Shown: piece after piece, positions 1 to 7,646 of the stretch
How positions within the stretch are numbered: position 1 is the first letter of the stretch
Layout of the letters: every line of letters begins with the position of its first letter
DNA from: Sphingomonas melonis
GTDB lineage: Bacteria > Pseudomonadota > Alphaproteobacteria > Sphingomonadales > Sphingomonadaceae
Reading direction: 5' to 3'
DNA: 64,000 nucleotides
Assembly (NCBI RefSeq): GCF_013409985.1
Contig: NZ_JACCBY010000005.1
Location: forward strand, 62,001 to 126,000
Translations under genes and position numbers: made by a program
Notes under the pieces: generated by a model
What the model was told of the DNA's origin: nothing
Databases searched by the model: none
What the model saw: only the letters and a program-made list of their open reading frames with translations

Positions 1-1
1 C

Positions 2-949
2 GACCGTCCCGGCGCCGGGGTGTTCCGCAAAGAACCCGTGCGCATCAAGGGAGCGGCGCATACTCCTCCTCGCGGCTGGTCCGAGATAATGACCGGCATG
101 GAGGTTTGGGAGCGGTGGTCTCAAGCAAACGCTTCTGCTCCAGCACCATTCCGGGCCGCTGTCCTTCACGCATGGCTCACGCATGTTCATCCATTTATCG
201 ATGGCAATGGAAGAGTGGCGCGGGCAATCGGTAACTTAGAACTAATAAGAGCCGGCTATCCACCAATCATCATAAAGAAGAAGGAACGCGATCAATACAT
301 CGAGGCGTTGGCGGAGTCAGACGCAGGCGGCGATCTACGATCATTCCTGAACCTAATATTTGGCCGCACCACGGCAGCTATAACTGGGCTAGAGACTGCC
401 GCGAAGAAGCTTGAAGGGTACAATCCGGCCGTAGAACGCTTACGGAAGCAACAAGAGCAGCAACTTGCCATTTGGTCGACAGGAGTCAAGCTACTTGGCA
501 CGATAATCGAACACAACTTGACCCGGCATTTGGAGCCAATGCGGGGTCGGGTATTATGCAGGATATTTGAAAATTATCTAGACACCGATGATTATGTGAG
601 CCTCTGCGCAGGAGATAGCATCTCCGGGGGGTGGTCATTTATAGTTAACATTGAGGTTCCGGGGATAGGACGCCTAGAGAAGCTTGCCTACGTTCAGCAT
701 CGAAGCTCAAGACTTTACCAGCATCTTGGGCAACAAGGCGGGCCGTCCTTGTTTTGGTCGCATGTTAATCCGAACGGCTATCCAAAATGGGCGCGAGACC
801 TTGAAAATTCGCCGTATGCGATCGAGGTTACGACTCGCCAAGGCAGCGGCGATGAGTGGATAGCTCTGTTAGCGAACGGAACCATAGTAGAGTGCAATAC
901 GACCGAACTAGCTACCCGATTTGCTGATGCGTTGATCGCTCAGGTCTGA
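2..949 (+). CDS. Fic/DOC family protein, 5' end outside window
   Basis: Fic proteins usually transfer AMP (or another nucleotide part) from ATP to a hydroxyl of a target protein. The reading frame is open to base 2 and reads RPGAGVFRKEPVRI before any start, as inside typical Fic proteins, so the true start lies upstream. The full active-site motif HPFIDGNGRVAR is visible, encoded at about 188-223, with the catalytic His and the phosphate-binding GNGR intact, so the enzyme looks active. The roughly 200 residues after the Fic core are not recognised. The inhibitory helix, if any, would be in the missing N-terminus or unrecognised C-terminus. Its base composition is less GC-rich than the phage structural genes. 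It lies at the edge of prophage 1 and is followed at once by repeat copy A, so it is probably an accessory (moron) gene; toxin, effector or defence roles are all possible. Confidence 0.85.
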   Translation, partial: DRPGAGVFRKEPVRIKGAAHTPPRGWSEIMTGMEVWERWSQANASAPAPFRAAVLHAWLTHVHPFIDGNGRVARAIGNLELIRAGYPPIIIKKKERDQYIEALAESDAGGDLRSFLNLIFGRTTAAITGLETAAKKLEGYNPAVERLRKQQEQQLAIWSTGVKLLGTIIEHNLTRHLEPMRGRVLCRIFENYLDTDDYVSLCAGDSISGGWSFIVNIEVPGIGRLEKLAYVQHRSSRLYQHLGQQGGPSLFWSHVNPNGYPKWARDLENSPYAIEVTTRQGSGDEWIALLANGTIVECNTTELATRFADALIAQV

Positions 950-966
950 GAGCTGCTGATTAGCAC

Positions 967-1072
967 GGCGGAGGAACCCACCGCCTTGCGGCGGAGAGAC
1001 CCTCCGCCGCGGCCGAGCTAATCCGCCCCGTCCGCGGTCGACAATACCCGGCTGCGGTGGTGACGGTACCCG
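967..1072 (+). repeat. Hairpin + TACCCG repeat, copy A (double hairpin)
   Basis: This intergenic repeat lies between the convergent Fic and TrmH genes. Hairpin 1 (967-985) is GGCGGAG-GAACC-CACCGCC with one mismatch. Hairpin 2 (990-1008, extendable to 988-1010) is GGCGGAG-AGACC-CTCCGCC. After 36 nt comes TACCCG (1045-1050) and, 22 bp on, a second TACCCG (1067-1072). The same layout recurs at 1882, 2320, 32304 and 34586. Confidence 0.8.
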
Positions 1073-1073
1073 C

Positions 1074-1097
1074 GTCCGCTATCGCTCATTGGCGGAC
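1074..1097. repeat. Short inverted repeat GTCCGC/GCGGAC
   Basis: GTCCGC (1074-1079) and GCGGAC (1092-1097) form a stem with a 12-nt loop, just beyond the 3' end of the TrmH-like gene. It resembles the perfect TGTCCGCT/AGCGGACA repeat at 1825-1851. It could end transcription of the methyltransferase gene, but there is no T-run. Confidence 0.4.
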
Positions 1098-1108
1098 ATC
1101 GCAGGAGC

Positions 1109-1759
1109 CTAATGATCAGGCGCTATCACCGTTGGCGAAGGCGTGGAGCGTTCGCCCCGATGATCCCGCAATCGATACCTGCTCGCGTATTCGCGCCGCT
1201 GTTTAGTAACTTCATATAGGACGATACCAGAACTCGTTGCGAGATTGAGGCTCTCAACCATGCCGAACATGGGGATGCTGATGCACATCTCGCATTGCTC
1301 AACGGCTAAGTCACTCAATCCTCTCGCCTCATTTCCAAACCAGACTGCCAGCTTTGCGTGCTCGGCAAAATCTGCTTCGTGAAGATAGCGATTTGTCTTG
1401 CCCTTCACATGAGGAGAAGTAGCGACCGAAACAAATTTGCTTTTCGCGAGATGTGCGAGGCACTCTCCCGTGCTGTCAAATCTCTTCACAAAAGTCCATT
1501 TTACGGCAGACACCGATAGCTTGGATAGCTTTGGCTCCCCGCGCAGGTCCTGCCAGTCATCAGATAGGACTCGGCGAGGGTCTACAACGTAGACCTTCTC
1601 CGCGCCCAAGGCGTCCACATTGCGAATAACGGTGCCGATATTCCGGGGATTTTCTGGCTCCTCGATTACGACGATCAAGTTTTTGCAGCGAAATGCCTTG
1701 ATCGCATCAGCTCGCACTCGCACCGGCCGCTTAGGCTTCACCGTTTCTTCTGATGCCAC
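1109..1759 (-). CDS. TrmH/SpoU-family RNA 2'-O-methyltransferase
   Basis: A SAM-dependent 2'-O-ribose methyltransferase of the SPOUT superfamily, 216 residues. All three family motifs are present: NPRNIGTVIRN (residues 37-47), FGNEARGLS (141-149) and IPMFGMVESLNLATS (162-176); the last two form the trefoil-knot SAM site. The start is GTG at 1759, chosen because GGAGG lies six bases upstream. A short basic N-terminal stretch may bind RNA. The substrate (tRNA or rRNA position) cannot be told from sequence. The gene stands alone between repeat copies A and B inside the prophage. Chromosomal TrmH genes are not normally phage-borne, so it is probably an accessory gene, perhaps protecting or altering host or phage RNA during infection. 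Confidence 0.85.
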   Translation of the reverse strand: MASEETVKPKRPVRVRADAIKAFRCKNLIVVIEEPENPRNIGTVIRNVDALGAEKVYVVDPRRVLSDDWQDLRGEPKLSKLSVSAVKWTFVKRFDSTGECLAHLAKSKFVSVATSPHVKGKTNRYLHEADFAEHAKLAVWFGNEARGLSDLAVEQCEMCISIPMFGMVESLNLATSSGIVLYEVTKQRREYASRYRLRDHRGERSTPSPTVIAPDH

Positions 1760-1824
1760 TTCGATCCTCCGCTGAGCCTACTGCCATAGCGGAAGGCTGA
1801 GGCGGGGGCCACGCGCCGCTGTGT

Positions 1825-1851
1825 GTCCGCTGAGCTCCCATAAGCGGACAT
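1825..1851. repeat. Perfect inverted repeat TGTCCGCT/AGCGGACA
   Basis: An 8-bp perfect stem (1825-1832 with 1844-1851) and 11-nt loop lie about 65 bp upstream of the TrmH-like start. Palindromes of this type are, from memory, common extragenic repeats in sphingomonads. The role is unknown. Confidence 0.5.
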
Positions 1852-1881
1852 TCCACCAACGCCCAGGTGCGGCCGTGAAGC

Positions 1882-1964
1882 GGCGGAGACACCCTCCGCC
1901 CGCGGCTACGTGCCACCTCCCTATTTGCTGATGTGATACCCGGCCGCGGTGGCGCCAATACCCG
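1882..1964 (+). repeat. Hairpin + TACCCG repeat, copy B
   Basis: GGCGGAG-ACACC-CTCCGCC (1882-1900), a 36-nt gap, TACCCG (1937-1942), then TACCCG 22 bp later (1959-1964). It lies between the divergent TrmH-like and small membrane protein genes, so it is not simply a terminator. Confidence 0.8.
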
Positions 1965-2037
1965 CTACGTGATCTGCCACTAGCAGCTAAGCCCGGCTGC
2001 GCGTACACATGACGAATCGAATATGGGAGATAGCGAA

Positions 2038-2265
2038 ATGTCTGCTGCACGTATGACCTATTTGATCATCATCCCTGCGCTGATTGCAGTGCTCCTGCCG
2101 GTTCTCAGCATAGCGTTTCCTAACGCTCTGAAGTCATCAGCAACGCTGAACATTGCGCTTTTGGTCAGCATGGTGATTGTGGCAGCGTATGCCGTGGGCG
2201 TGACTCTGCTGGCTTTGTCCGATCATCGGCGCGTTTCCGCAAAGCTTCTCCCGACCCGACGTTAA
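2038..2265 (+). CDS. Small membrane protein, two predicted helices
   Basis: A 75-residue protein of unknown function. Two hydrophobic segments are separated by a short polar loop and followed by a basic tail, which suggests an inner-membrane hairpin with the tail in the cytoplasm. ATG at 2038 is preferred over 2023 because a GGGAGA ribosome site sits eight bases before it. It is bracketed by repeat copies B and C, and a hairpin follows the stop codon, so it looks like a stand-alone accessory cassette. Small membrane proteins of this kind in prophages are often superinfection-exclusion or toxin-like, but nothing here proves that. Confidence 0.6.
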   Translation: MSAARMTYLIIIPALIAVLLPVLSIAFPNALKSSATLNIALLVSMVIVAAYAVGVTLLALSDHRRVSAKLLPTRR

Positions 2266-2280
2266 GGCGGTTGTGATGTG

Positions 2281-2298
2281 AAGCCGATCTTTCGGCTT
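2281..2298 (+). terminator. Hairpin after small membrane protein gene
   Basis: AAGCCGA-TCTT-TCGGCTT, a 7-bp stem starting 15 bp after the stop codon, flanked by GTG and CAC that could extend it. There is no T-run, so termination efficiency is doubtful. Confidence 0.4.
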
Positions 2299-2319
2299 CG
2301 CTCACAAGCTGATGTTCAG

Positions 2320-2401
2320 GGCGGAGGCACCCTCCGCCGCAGCCACGCTTTTCTGCCGTTCCCGAAGGCTCGATACCCGCAGGAACGGCGGTCAATACCC
2401 G
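2320..2401 (+). repeat. Hairpin + TACCCG repeat, copy C
   Basis: GGCGGAG-GCACC-CTCCGCC (2320-2338), a 35-nt gap, TACCCG (2374-2379), then TACCCG 22 bp later (2396-2401). The second hexamer ends five bases before the stop codon of the adenine methylase gene, so the repeat sits between two convergent genes. Confidence 0.8.
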
Positions 2402-2405
2402 CAAC

Positions 2406-3245
2406 CTATCGGCGGTTGCGGATGATCAGCTCGGTCACCTTGGCGCCGGCGCCGGCCGACTTCGCGCCGATCGTCCAGGTCGTATCGACTTCCTGGATCT
2501 CGAACGCCGCGAACGCTTCCCGAATGAACGGCGTGTCGTTGATCGAGATGATGAAGTCGCCGGCGATCGTCGCCAGCTGCGCAGCCATGGCGACATAGTC
2601 AGCCCGGGAGAACTCGACGCCATAGCCGGTCGTCTCATCGTAGGGCGGGTCGAGATAGAACAGAGCGCCGGCGCGATCGTACCGGCGGATGACCTGGGCA
2701 TATCCGAGCTGCTCAACGATCACCGGCTCGAGGCGGCGGCTGAGCAGCTTCAGCTCGCCGCGCAGCTTGGCGAGGTTGAAGCGGGACGGGGAAGCCCGGT
2801 CGACGCCGAAGTGCCGACCGATCACCTTCCCGCCGAACGCCAGGCGCTGCAGATACAGGAAGCGGACGGCGCGCTCGATATCGGTGAGCGCGGTCGGGTC
2901 GATCGACTTCTGCCGATCGAATTCCGCTCGGCTGGCGATAAGCCAGCGCAGCTCGTCCACGAACGGCTCGTAATGCCGGCGCACGACGCGGAAGAGGTTG
3001 GCGACGTCGCCCGACAGGTCGTTGATGACCTCGACGGACGGCCGACGCGATCGGCGCAGGAAGACGCCGCCCATGCCGACAAAAGGCTCGATATAAGCCT
3101 TGTGGGGCGTCTCATCGATCAGGGCGCACAAACGTGCGGCTAGGTTCCGCTTCCCGCCCATGTACGGCGCGGGCGGGCGGGCAACGATAACAGGATCCAT
3201 GGTGGTTCGTTCTTCATGACGAGGACGCTCGGCTAAGCACGTCAT
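2406..3245 (-). CDS. DNA adenine N6-methyltransferase (D12/Dam class)
   Basis: Transfers a methyl group from SAM to the N6 of adenine in duplex DNA. The D12-class signature is complete: PYMGGKRNLA near residues 28-36 (SAM binding), EPFVGMGG (53-60), INDLSGD (74-80) and the catalytic DPPY (199-202). The total of 279 residues is normal for Dam-like enzymes. An ATG at residue 16 (3200) is an alternative start. No partner restriction enzyme lies nearby, so it is an orphan methylase, most likely protecting phage DNA from host restriction or controlling phage promoters. It is read leftwards after the tail genes and is flanked on its 3' side by repeat copy C. A 10-bp palindrome sits immediately upstream. 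Confidence 0.9.
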   Translation of the reverse strand: MTCLAERPRHEERTTMDPVIVARPPAPYMGGKRNLAARLCALIDETPHKAYIEPFVGMGGVFLRRSRRPSVEVINDLSGDVANLFRVVRRHYEPFVDELRWLIASRAEFDRQKSIDPTALTDIERAVRFLYLQRLAFGGKVIGRHFGVDRASPSRFNLAKLRGELKLLSRRLEPVIVEQLGYAQVIRRYDRAGALFYLDPPYDETTGYGVEFSRADYVAMAAQLATIAGDFIISINDTPFIREAFAAFEIQEVDTTWTIGAKSAGAGAKVTELIIRNRR

Positions 3246-3544
3246 GTTGGCCGCTGATCGACGCGATCAGCGGAGCCCCGGCCGGTCGGCCGCGGGATGG
3301 GTGTGGCGGCGATCGCCGCGGAAAGCTGGAAGGGTCGCTGCGCGACCAACCGTCCGGCCGGACCGGGTGGTTAGCCGCGCAGGCCCTGGGATCTACGCCC
3401 CGCGTATTCCCCCGAAGGGTCTTCTATTCAGCGGGCCACCCGGCGAACCGGAGACCCAGGACGAACCGCGCGCGCGGGCCCGACCTTGCGGCTACGCTCG
3501 GTGGGCGCCGCACCTATGGCACGGCGACAGCCGCGCTGGAAGAG
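3246..3544. other. Gene-free stretch with a 10-bp palindrome
   Basis: No gene is supported here; the open frames are arginine-rich shadows. CCGCTGATCG (3251-3260) and CGATCAGCGG (3264-3273) form a perfect 10-bp inverted repeat with a 3-nt loop, six bases before the adenine methylase start. It could be an operator for that gene or a terminator for the leftward tail operon. Confidence 0.5.
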
Positions 3545-3799
3545 TCAGGCGACGGCGCGGACGGTGGCGATCATCATGTTGCGGGCGGTCGAGCTGCGCT
3601 CGAGCGTCAGGATCTCGACTGCGTCCGCATTGAGCTGGCCGGACGCCGGCAGCCGCGCGATCGGCACGTCGCCGCGGTAGGCGACCTCGATCAGATCAGA
3701 TCCTGCGCGCGTCCGTATTCCGACCGGCCCTTTGTAGAACGGGAAGTCGGCCACGGCCTGGCCGCCATTGTCGACGACGCCGGTGATCTGGTCGGTCAT
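3545..3799 (-). CDS. Phage protein of unknown function
   Basis: An 84-residue protein with no recognised motif and a mixed, soluble-type composition. Its start overlaps the stop of the preceding gene by four bases (ATGA type), so the two are translationally coupled. It is the last gene of the leftward tail/lysis operon. A tail accessory role is inferred only from position. Confidence 0.55.
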   Translation of the reverse strand: MTDQITGVVDNGGQAVADFPFYKGPVGIRTRAGSDLIEVAYRGDVPIARLPASGQLNADAVEILTLERSSTARNMMIATVRAVA

Positions 3800-4167
3800 T
3801 GCTGCGCTACCTTTACGATGATGGTTTTCTGCTTGGTGCGATACGGCGTCGAGGTCGTCTTCACCGTCAGCTCGAGGCCGAGGTCAATGCCGGTGCCGGA
3901 GAATGCGGCGGCACCCAACAGCGCGGGATCGACCGCGAGCCAGAAGCGCAGCACCAAGCCGGTAAGTGTTGGCGCTCGGCCATCTTCCGTCATGATCCGC
4001 AGCCCGGCCGCGGCGCCTTCAGCCGTCACCGCAAAGGTGAAAGCGGCGACGCCTTCCCCAGGCATCAGCATATCGTCTGCGCCCTGCCCGATCGTGGTTT
4101 CGAAGACGTCGATATCAGCAGGGTCGATCACCTGCGTGAACGCCTTAGCGGTGGGCGGTAGGGCCAT
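3796..4167 (-). CDS. Phage tail-region protein of unknown function
   Basis: A 123-residue protein rich in Ala, Thr and Val, with an alternating pattern that suggests beta strands, as in small virion proteins. No family is recognised. It lies between the LamG-like repeat protein and the 84-residue gene, and is coupled to the latter by an ATGA overlap. Structural or receptor-binding accessory function is inferred from context. Confidence 0.55.
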   Translation of the reverse strand: MALPPTAKAFTQVIDPADIDVFETTIGQGADDMLMPGEGVAAFTFAVTAEGAAAGLRIMTEDGRAPTLTGLVLRFWLAVDPALLGAAAFSGTGIDLGLELTVKTTSTPYRTKQKTIIVKVAQQ

Positions 4168-4187
4168 AGGTTTCCTCCGGGTCGGGA

Positions 4188-5648
4188 TCAGATCGTGAGG
4201 CGGCGCGTCCCGATGCTCGACAGCGTCAGGCGGCGGCTTCCGGTGGTGGTTAGGTTGGCCCGGCGGGCGGTCGGTACGACGATGGGCGCTGACGCCGTTC
4301 CGAGGATCATGATCGCCGGCTGCAGCGCCACGGCGAAAACGCCAGGTGAAGCCGCGAGACGGCGCGCGAGGCGGATCGTGACTAGCTGCCCGAGCAGCTG
4401 CAGCGCGGCGGGTTGTGCGACCAGCCGGCGACTGGCCGCCAGCCTCATCGCCTGACCGGTCAAGATGAACTGCGCGCGCTCTGCGCCGATGCTCAGCTTC
4501 CCGACCTGCCGGAGTTCGGCCGCCCGACCTGATACGGCATAGGTTGTGGCCTCAGCGATCAGCCGGCGGTCGGTACGCAGGCGTGCCGGCTGGCCCGTGC
4601 AGCTCAGCGAGCCGCCAGCTGCTGGCAGCGTGTAGCCGTGGAGCAGATTGGCGGGACGCCCGGTCACCGTGAACGACGCTCCCCCCATCAACAGGACTCG
4701 CGTTCTGGTGAGGCTGGCGCCGGCGCTGGCGATAGCAAAGCTGCCTGGCCCGGCCGCCAGGCGGCGGCCGGCGAGCGGCCGCACCGCTTGGCCGGTGAGC
4801 AGCACCATCCCCACCGACGTCGGCAGCGTATGACCGAACAGGAGGTTCGCCATCTGGCCGGTGATGACGATCGCGCCGGCGCCTGCGCTGAAGGTCGGGC
4901 CACCGGATACGGTCGGTTGCGCGTTCTTCCACCGGTGCCCGGCGGGCAGCTGGGCGACCAGGTTCCACCGCCAGGCATAGTAGCCTTCGAGCAACGCGCG
5001 CTCGTCGGCCGACAGCGTCCCCTTCCACAGACAGATCTCCTGGACCGGGTTCCGCCAGGGATCGCCGTTGATGCTGCGGCAGATCCAGAACGTCGATCCT
5101 GTCGGGGTCGACAGGACGTTCTTCTGCGCGGCTTGGACGGTCCCGCCGTCGATCCACTGCTCGGCATATCCGGTGGCTGAGATCGAGGAGATGAAGAGGC
5201 GCGTGTACCCTGGCCAGGTGACGTTGCCCTGGACGTCGTTGCCGTAATAGCCCGACGACACCGCGTTCCCGGTGGCTGCGATCGAGCGCGCCTTATTCTG
5301 GTTCGCCGAGCCGTAGTAGAACATGGTCGAGTAGGTGTTGCGGTAGGCGATTACGGTGCCGACGCCGGTCATCGAGCCAGCGTCACCGCCGATCGGCAGT
5401 GACGCCGGCGCCGCCCCGCTGAGGAACTGTGAGTCAGTCGTCGGGAAAACAGCGGGCAGATTGTTGTAGGTTGAATAGGGCGGCTGGTTTGCCGCGGTGG
5501 TCTGCGTGACGCCCCAGCCCCCGACCTTGCTGCGCCAGGCGCTGACGCCACCGCCGCTTTCGACGGTCAGCGTGGAGGCGTCTTGCGCGTCGAACCACCC
5601 GACGAGGGTCGCCGACGTCGCATCGGACGGAAGCCAGGGGCGGGCCAT
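4188..5648 (-). CDS. LamG-like virion protein with 22-23-residue repeats
   Basis: A 486-residue protein of two parts. Residues 1-245 look like a concanavalin/LamG-type beta-sandwich, of the sort that binds sugars, ending with the typical EGYYAWRWNL and LPAGHRWKNAQP strings. Residues from about 253 to 455 are eight or nine imperfect repeats of 22-23 residues (pattern G-x-F-x-l-TGQ-x-A-x-L-x3-R-x-L-A), probably a repetitive beta fibre. It ends in a short RRLTLSSIGTRRLTI tail. It lies among tail genes and is probably a virion surface or host-binding protein. Repeat number may vary between relatives. Confidence 0.7.
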   Translation of the reverse strand: MARPWLPSDATSATLVGWFDAQDASTLTVESGGGVSAWRSKVGGWGVTQTTAANQPPYSTYNNLPAVFPTTDSQFLSGAAPASLPIGGDAGSMTGVGTVIAYRNTYSTMFYYGSANQNKARSIAATGNAVSSGYYGNDVQGNVTWPGYTRLFISSISATGYAEQWIDGGTVQAAQKNVLSTPTGSTFWICRSINGDPWRNPVQEICLWKGTLSADERALLEGYYAWRWNLVAQLPAGHRWKNAQPTVSGGPTFSAGAGAIVITGQMANLLFGHTLPTSVGMVLLTGQAVRPLAGRRLAAGPGSFAIASAGASLTRTRVLLMGGASFTVTGRPANLLHGYTLPAAGGSLSCTGQPARLRTDRRLIAEATTYAVSGRAAELRQVGKLSIGAERAQFILTGQAMRLAASRRLVAQPAALQLLGQLVTIRLARRLAASPGVFAVALQPAIMILGTASAPIVVPTARRANLTTTGSRRLTLSSIGTRRLTI

Positions 5649-5649
5649 A

Positions 5650-5895
5650 TCAGGCCTCGGCCGCGCCCGTCTTACCGCCGAGCGCGCGCGAGATCAGCGC
5701 GCGCGCCTGGTCGATGTCGAACAGGCCGTCTTCGGCCGCGCGGATCCGCGCGTCGAGCGCCGCCATCTTCTCCTGGGCATCGTGCGCGATCGCGTCACGC
5801 TGCTCGCGGACCGGGCCTGACGACGCGAGGATGGCGTCGCGCTGCTCGCCGAGCTCGGCGAAACGCGTGCGCAGGTTCTCAGGATTGAGGTCCAT
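5650..5895 (-). CDS. Small coiled-coil phage protein
   Basis: An 81-residue, charged, mostly helical protein with heptad-like spacing (RFAELGEQRDAI, ALDARIRAAEDGL), so probably a coiled coil. No family is recognised. It ends one base before the LamG-like gene begins and starts 14 bases after the preceding gene ends, within the tail-accessory operon. Confidence 0.55.
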   Translation of the reverse strand: MDLNPENLRTRFAELGEQRDAILASSGPVREQRDAIAHDAQEKMAALDARIRAAEDGLFDIDQARALISRALGGKTGAAEA

Positions 5896-5909
5896 CTATC
5901 GTCTCCGGA

Positions 5910-6323
5910 TTATGCGAGGGTGAGGACGCCGGCGGCATCGTCGAAGTCGACGGTGAGCGTCTCGCCGGTGTTGAGCGTGATGGCCGAGCCGTAGTCCCAG
6001 AAGCCGATCAGGCCGCCAGAGGTGGCGTTGTAGAGCACCGCGTACCGGACAGGCCCGATCGACCCGCCGGATGCGGTGATGACGGTGTCGGCGAGCACCA
6101 GCTTATAGGTGCCGCTGGTCTGCGCCGACGAACTCACCGTCGCCTGCGGCCCGCCGGCGACATAGCCGTTGCCGGCCGCGATCTCGGTGATGTCCGCCTT
6201 CACCGCGTTGGTGGCGGCCGGCGCCGTGTTGCTGAGCATGACGCGCAGCGTGTCGGACTGCAGGTTGTGCTGCTTCTCGGCCAGCGCCTCGACGAAGGCC
6301 TGGAATTTGTTGAACGTGGCCAT
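5910..6323 (-). CDS. Phage structural protein (beta-rich, 137 aa)
   Basis: A 137-residue protein beginning MATFNKFQAFVEALAEKQHN, with NTAPAATNAVKADITEIAAGNGY after a short helix. From memory this type is frequent in tail or decoration regions of alphaproteobacterial siphophages, usually left without a name. The rest alternates Gly/Ser/Thr with hydrophobics and is likely beta structure. It lies between the spanin and coiled-coil genes in the same leftward operon. Confidence 0.65.
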   Translation of the reverse strand: MATFNKFQAFVEALAEKQHNLQSDTLRVMLSNTAPAATNAVKADITEIAAGNGYVAGGPQATVSSSAQTSGTYKLVLADTVITASGGSIGPVRYAVLYNATSGGLIGFWDYGSAITLNTGETLTVDFDDAAGVLTLA

Positions 6324-6347
6324 GGGCTTCCTTTCAAGGGGTTGGGA

Positions 6348-6647
6348 TCAGCGGGCGCCGCAGCCGGAGGTCGAAGCCGCGAGGCGATCCTCGAAGTTGA
6401 GCCGGATGCCGGCTTGCGCGCGGACCGCCTGGGCCTTCGCGCCAGGTGCGCGCGCGGCCCATTCTGCGGGGCTGATGCGCGCGGCGAGGGGCGCGGGAGC
6501 AGGTGGACGATCAACGACGCAGCCGACGGCAACCGCGATCGCCGCGTCGCGGTACTGGACGATCGGCTCGGGCGCCGGCGCGTGCGCGCAGGCGGCGAGC
6601 AGCACCAGGCTAGAAACCGTCGCGATAGAGCGCATCGAGCACCGCAT
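6348..6647 (-). CDS. Rz1-like outer-membrane spanin lipoprotein
   Basis: A 99-residue lipoprotein precursor. A hydrophobic signal ends in the lipobox LLAAC (Cys20), followed by Ala/Pro-rich sequence as in Rz1 proteins. Its start lies inside the 3' end of the Rz-like gene in another frame (38-nt overlap), the classic spanin layout. With the Rz-like protein it should bridge the periplasm and fuse the two membranes at the last step of lysis. Confidence 0.75.
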   Translation of the reverse strand: MRCSMRSIATVSSLVLLAACAHAPAPEPIVQYRDAAIAVAVGCVVDRPPAPAPLAARISPAEWAARAPGAKAQAVRAQAGIRLNFEDRLAASTSGCGAR

Positions 6648-7086
6648 TGCATTCCTCCAATTCGGCCTCGGCGGAGAGGCGTTGTGTTCGGGTCTCGGCT
6701 GCCTGGGCGCGCTCGATCCACGCGTCGCGCTCCCGAACCGTCGCCTCGGCGAGCTGGCGATTGCGAAGGCTCACCGCCTCGAGGCGGGCGGTCTCGGCGC
6801 CGGCCGCACGGATCGAGGCCGACTGGCGATCGACGACGGCTCGCGCCTCATTGCGCTCCTGGCGGTACCGATCGCGCAGGATGCCGATCGCCTCGATGGT
6901 GACCGGCGCGGCCGCGGCGTCGACCTTCCGGCCGGTGGTGAGGTCGATCGAGACCAGGATCTTGCCAAGGGCAGCCTTGTAGCCGGCGCGGAGGTGGTCG
7001 ACCCGCGCGCCCCAGGCGAGCGCCAGCAGCAGGGCGGCGACCAGGCCGAGCGCTGCGTAGCGGCGGATGGTGGCGAGCGGGGTCAT
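6610..7086 (-). CDS. Rz-like inner-membrane spanin
   Basis: A 158-residue type II membrane protein. One transmembrane helix (residues about 11-27) is followed by a long charged, helical periplasmic domain typical of Rz i-spanins. ATG at 7086 is chosen because it overlaps the endolysin stop (ATGA); longer upstream frames lie entirely inside the endolysin gene. It acts together with the overlapping Rz1-like lipoprotein after the wall has been cut. A similar pair occurs in prophage 2 (60263-60881). Confidence 0.75.
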   Translation of the reverse strand: MTPLATIRRYAALGLVAALLLALAWGARVDHLRAGYKAALGKILVSIDLTTGRKVDAAAAPVTIEAIGILRDRYRQERNEARAVVDRQSASIRAAGAETARLEAVSLRNRQLAEATVRERDAWIERAQAAETRTQRLSAEAELEECNAVLDALYRDGF

Positions 7087-7646
7087 GCGGCGAGCCCGGT
7101 CAGGCAAAGGGCACGCTCGCGCTCGCGGCGCGCGACCAGGCCGGCGAGCACCCTGCCCTTCGCCTTGTTCCACATAGCGAAGGCGTTGCAGCCAGCGACC
7201 CAGGAACCAGCGTTGAAGCGCCGCGCCGCGGTGGAGCGGCAGAAGCTCGGCCAGCCGATGTTATAGGCGAGGCTCACTGCGGCCGCCGCCTGGTTGCCGC
7301 GGCCGTACAACGCCGGCACGCAGGCGATCACGTGGCTGGCGGTATCGACCAGCTCGAACTGCAGCTTGGCGGTGCACTGCGCCTCGGTGAAGGTCTGCCC
7401 CATCCGGACGCCGCGAGTGATGCCGTCGCAGGCCGTCGGCACGTTCACCGCATCGAGGTAGGCGCGCAGGTACTGCGGCCCGGAGATATGGCGCACTGTC
7501 GCTTCGCCGCTCGGGGCGATCGTCACCGCGACCTTGCGGCCGCTCTCCTCGGCGGGGATGGTGGTGAACAGCGTGGTGGCAGCGAGGACGCTGCCGAGGA
7601 CGGCGGCGAGCGTCTTCGCGATCGGCTTGGCCAGGTCAGCCATCAT
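7083..7646 (-). CDS. GH24 (T4-type) lysozyme / signal-anchor endolysin
   Basis: A 187-residue phage endolysin-type protein. A hydrophobic segment near residues 9-28, weakly polar, suggests a signal-anchor-release helix. The lysozyme core follows, with YLRAYLD, VPTACDGITRGV, AVSLAYNIG and the C-terminal NAGSWVAGCNAF region. The Asp and Thr of the GH24 active site are identifiable, but the catalytic Glu expected nine residues before the Asp is not there (HISGPQYL reads Gly/Ser). The prophage 2 homologue has the same change, so this is a subfamily trait rather than decay. It is coupled to the holin gene upstream and the spanin downstream. Confidence 0.8.
   Translation of the reverse strand: MMADLAKPIAKTLAAVLGSVLAATTLFTTIPAEESGRKVAVTIAPSGEATVRHISGPQYLRAYLDAVNVPTACDGITRGVRMGQTFTEAQCTAKLQFELVDTASHVIACVPALYGRGNQAAAAVSLAYNIGWPSFCRSTAARRFNAGSWVAGCNAFAMWNKAKGRVLAGLVARRERERALCLTGLAA

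Noticed and set aside
967..2401. Integron attC sites as the identity of the repeats
   Set aside because: No RYYYAAC/GTTRRRY core pairs are present and no integron integrase is seen; only the cassette-like arrangement is similar.
1..3545. Left attachment site of prophage 1 within the window
   Set aside because: No copy of the tRNA-Thr 3' end (GACTCGAACCTGT) was found in the left part, and the Fic gene is open at the window edge; the border must be further left.
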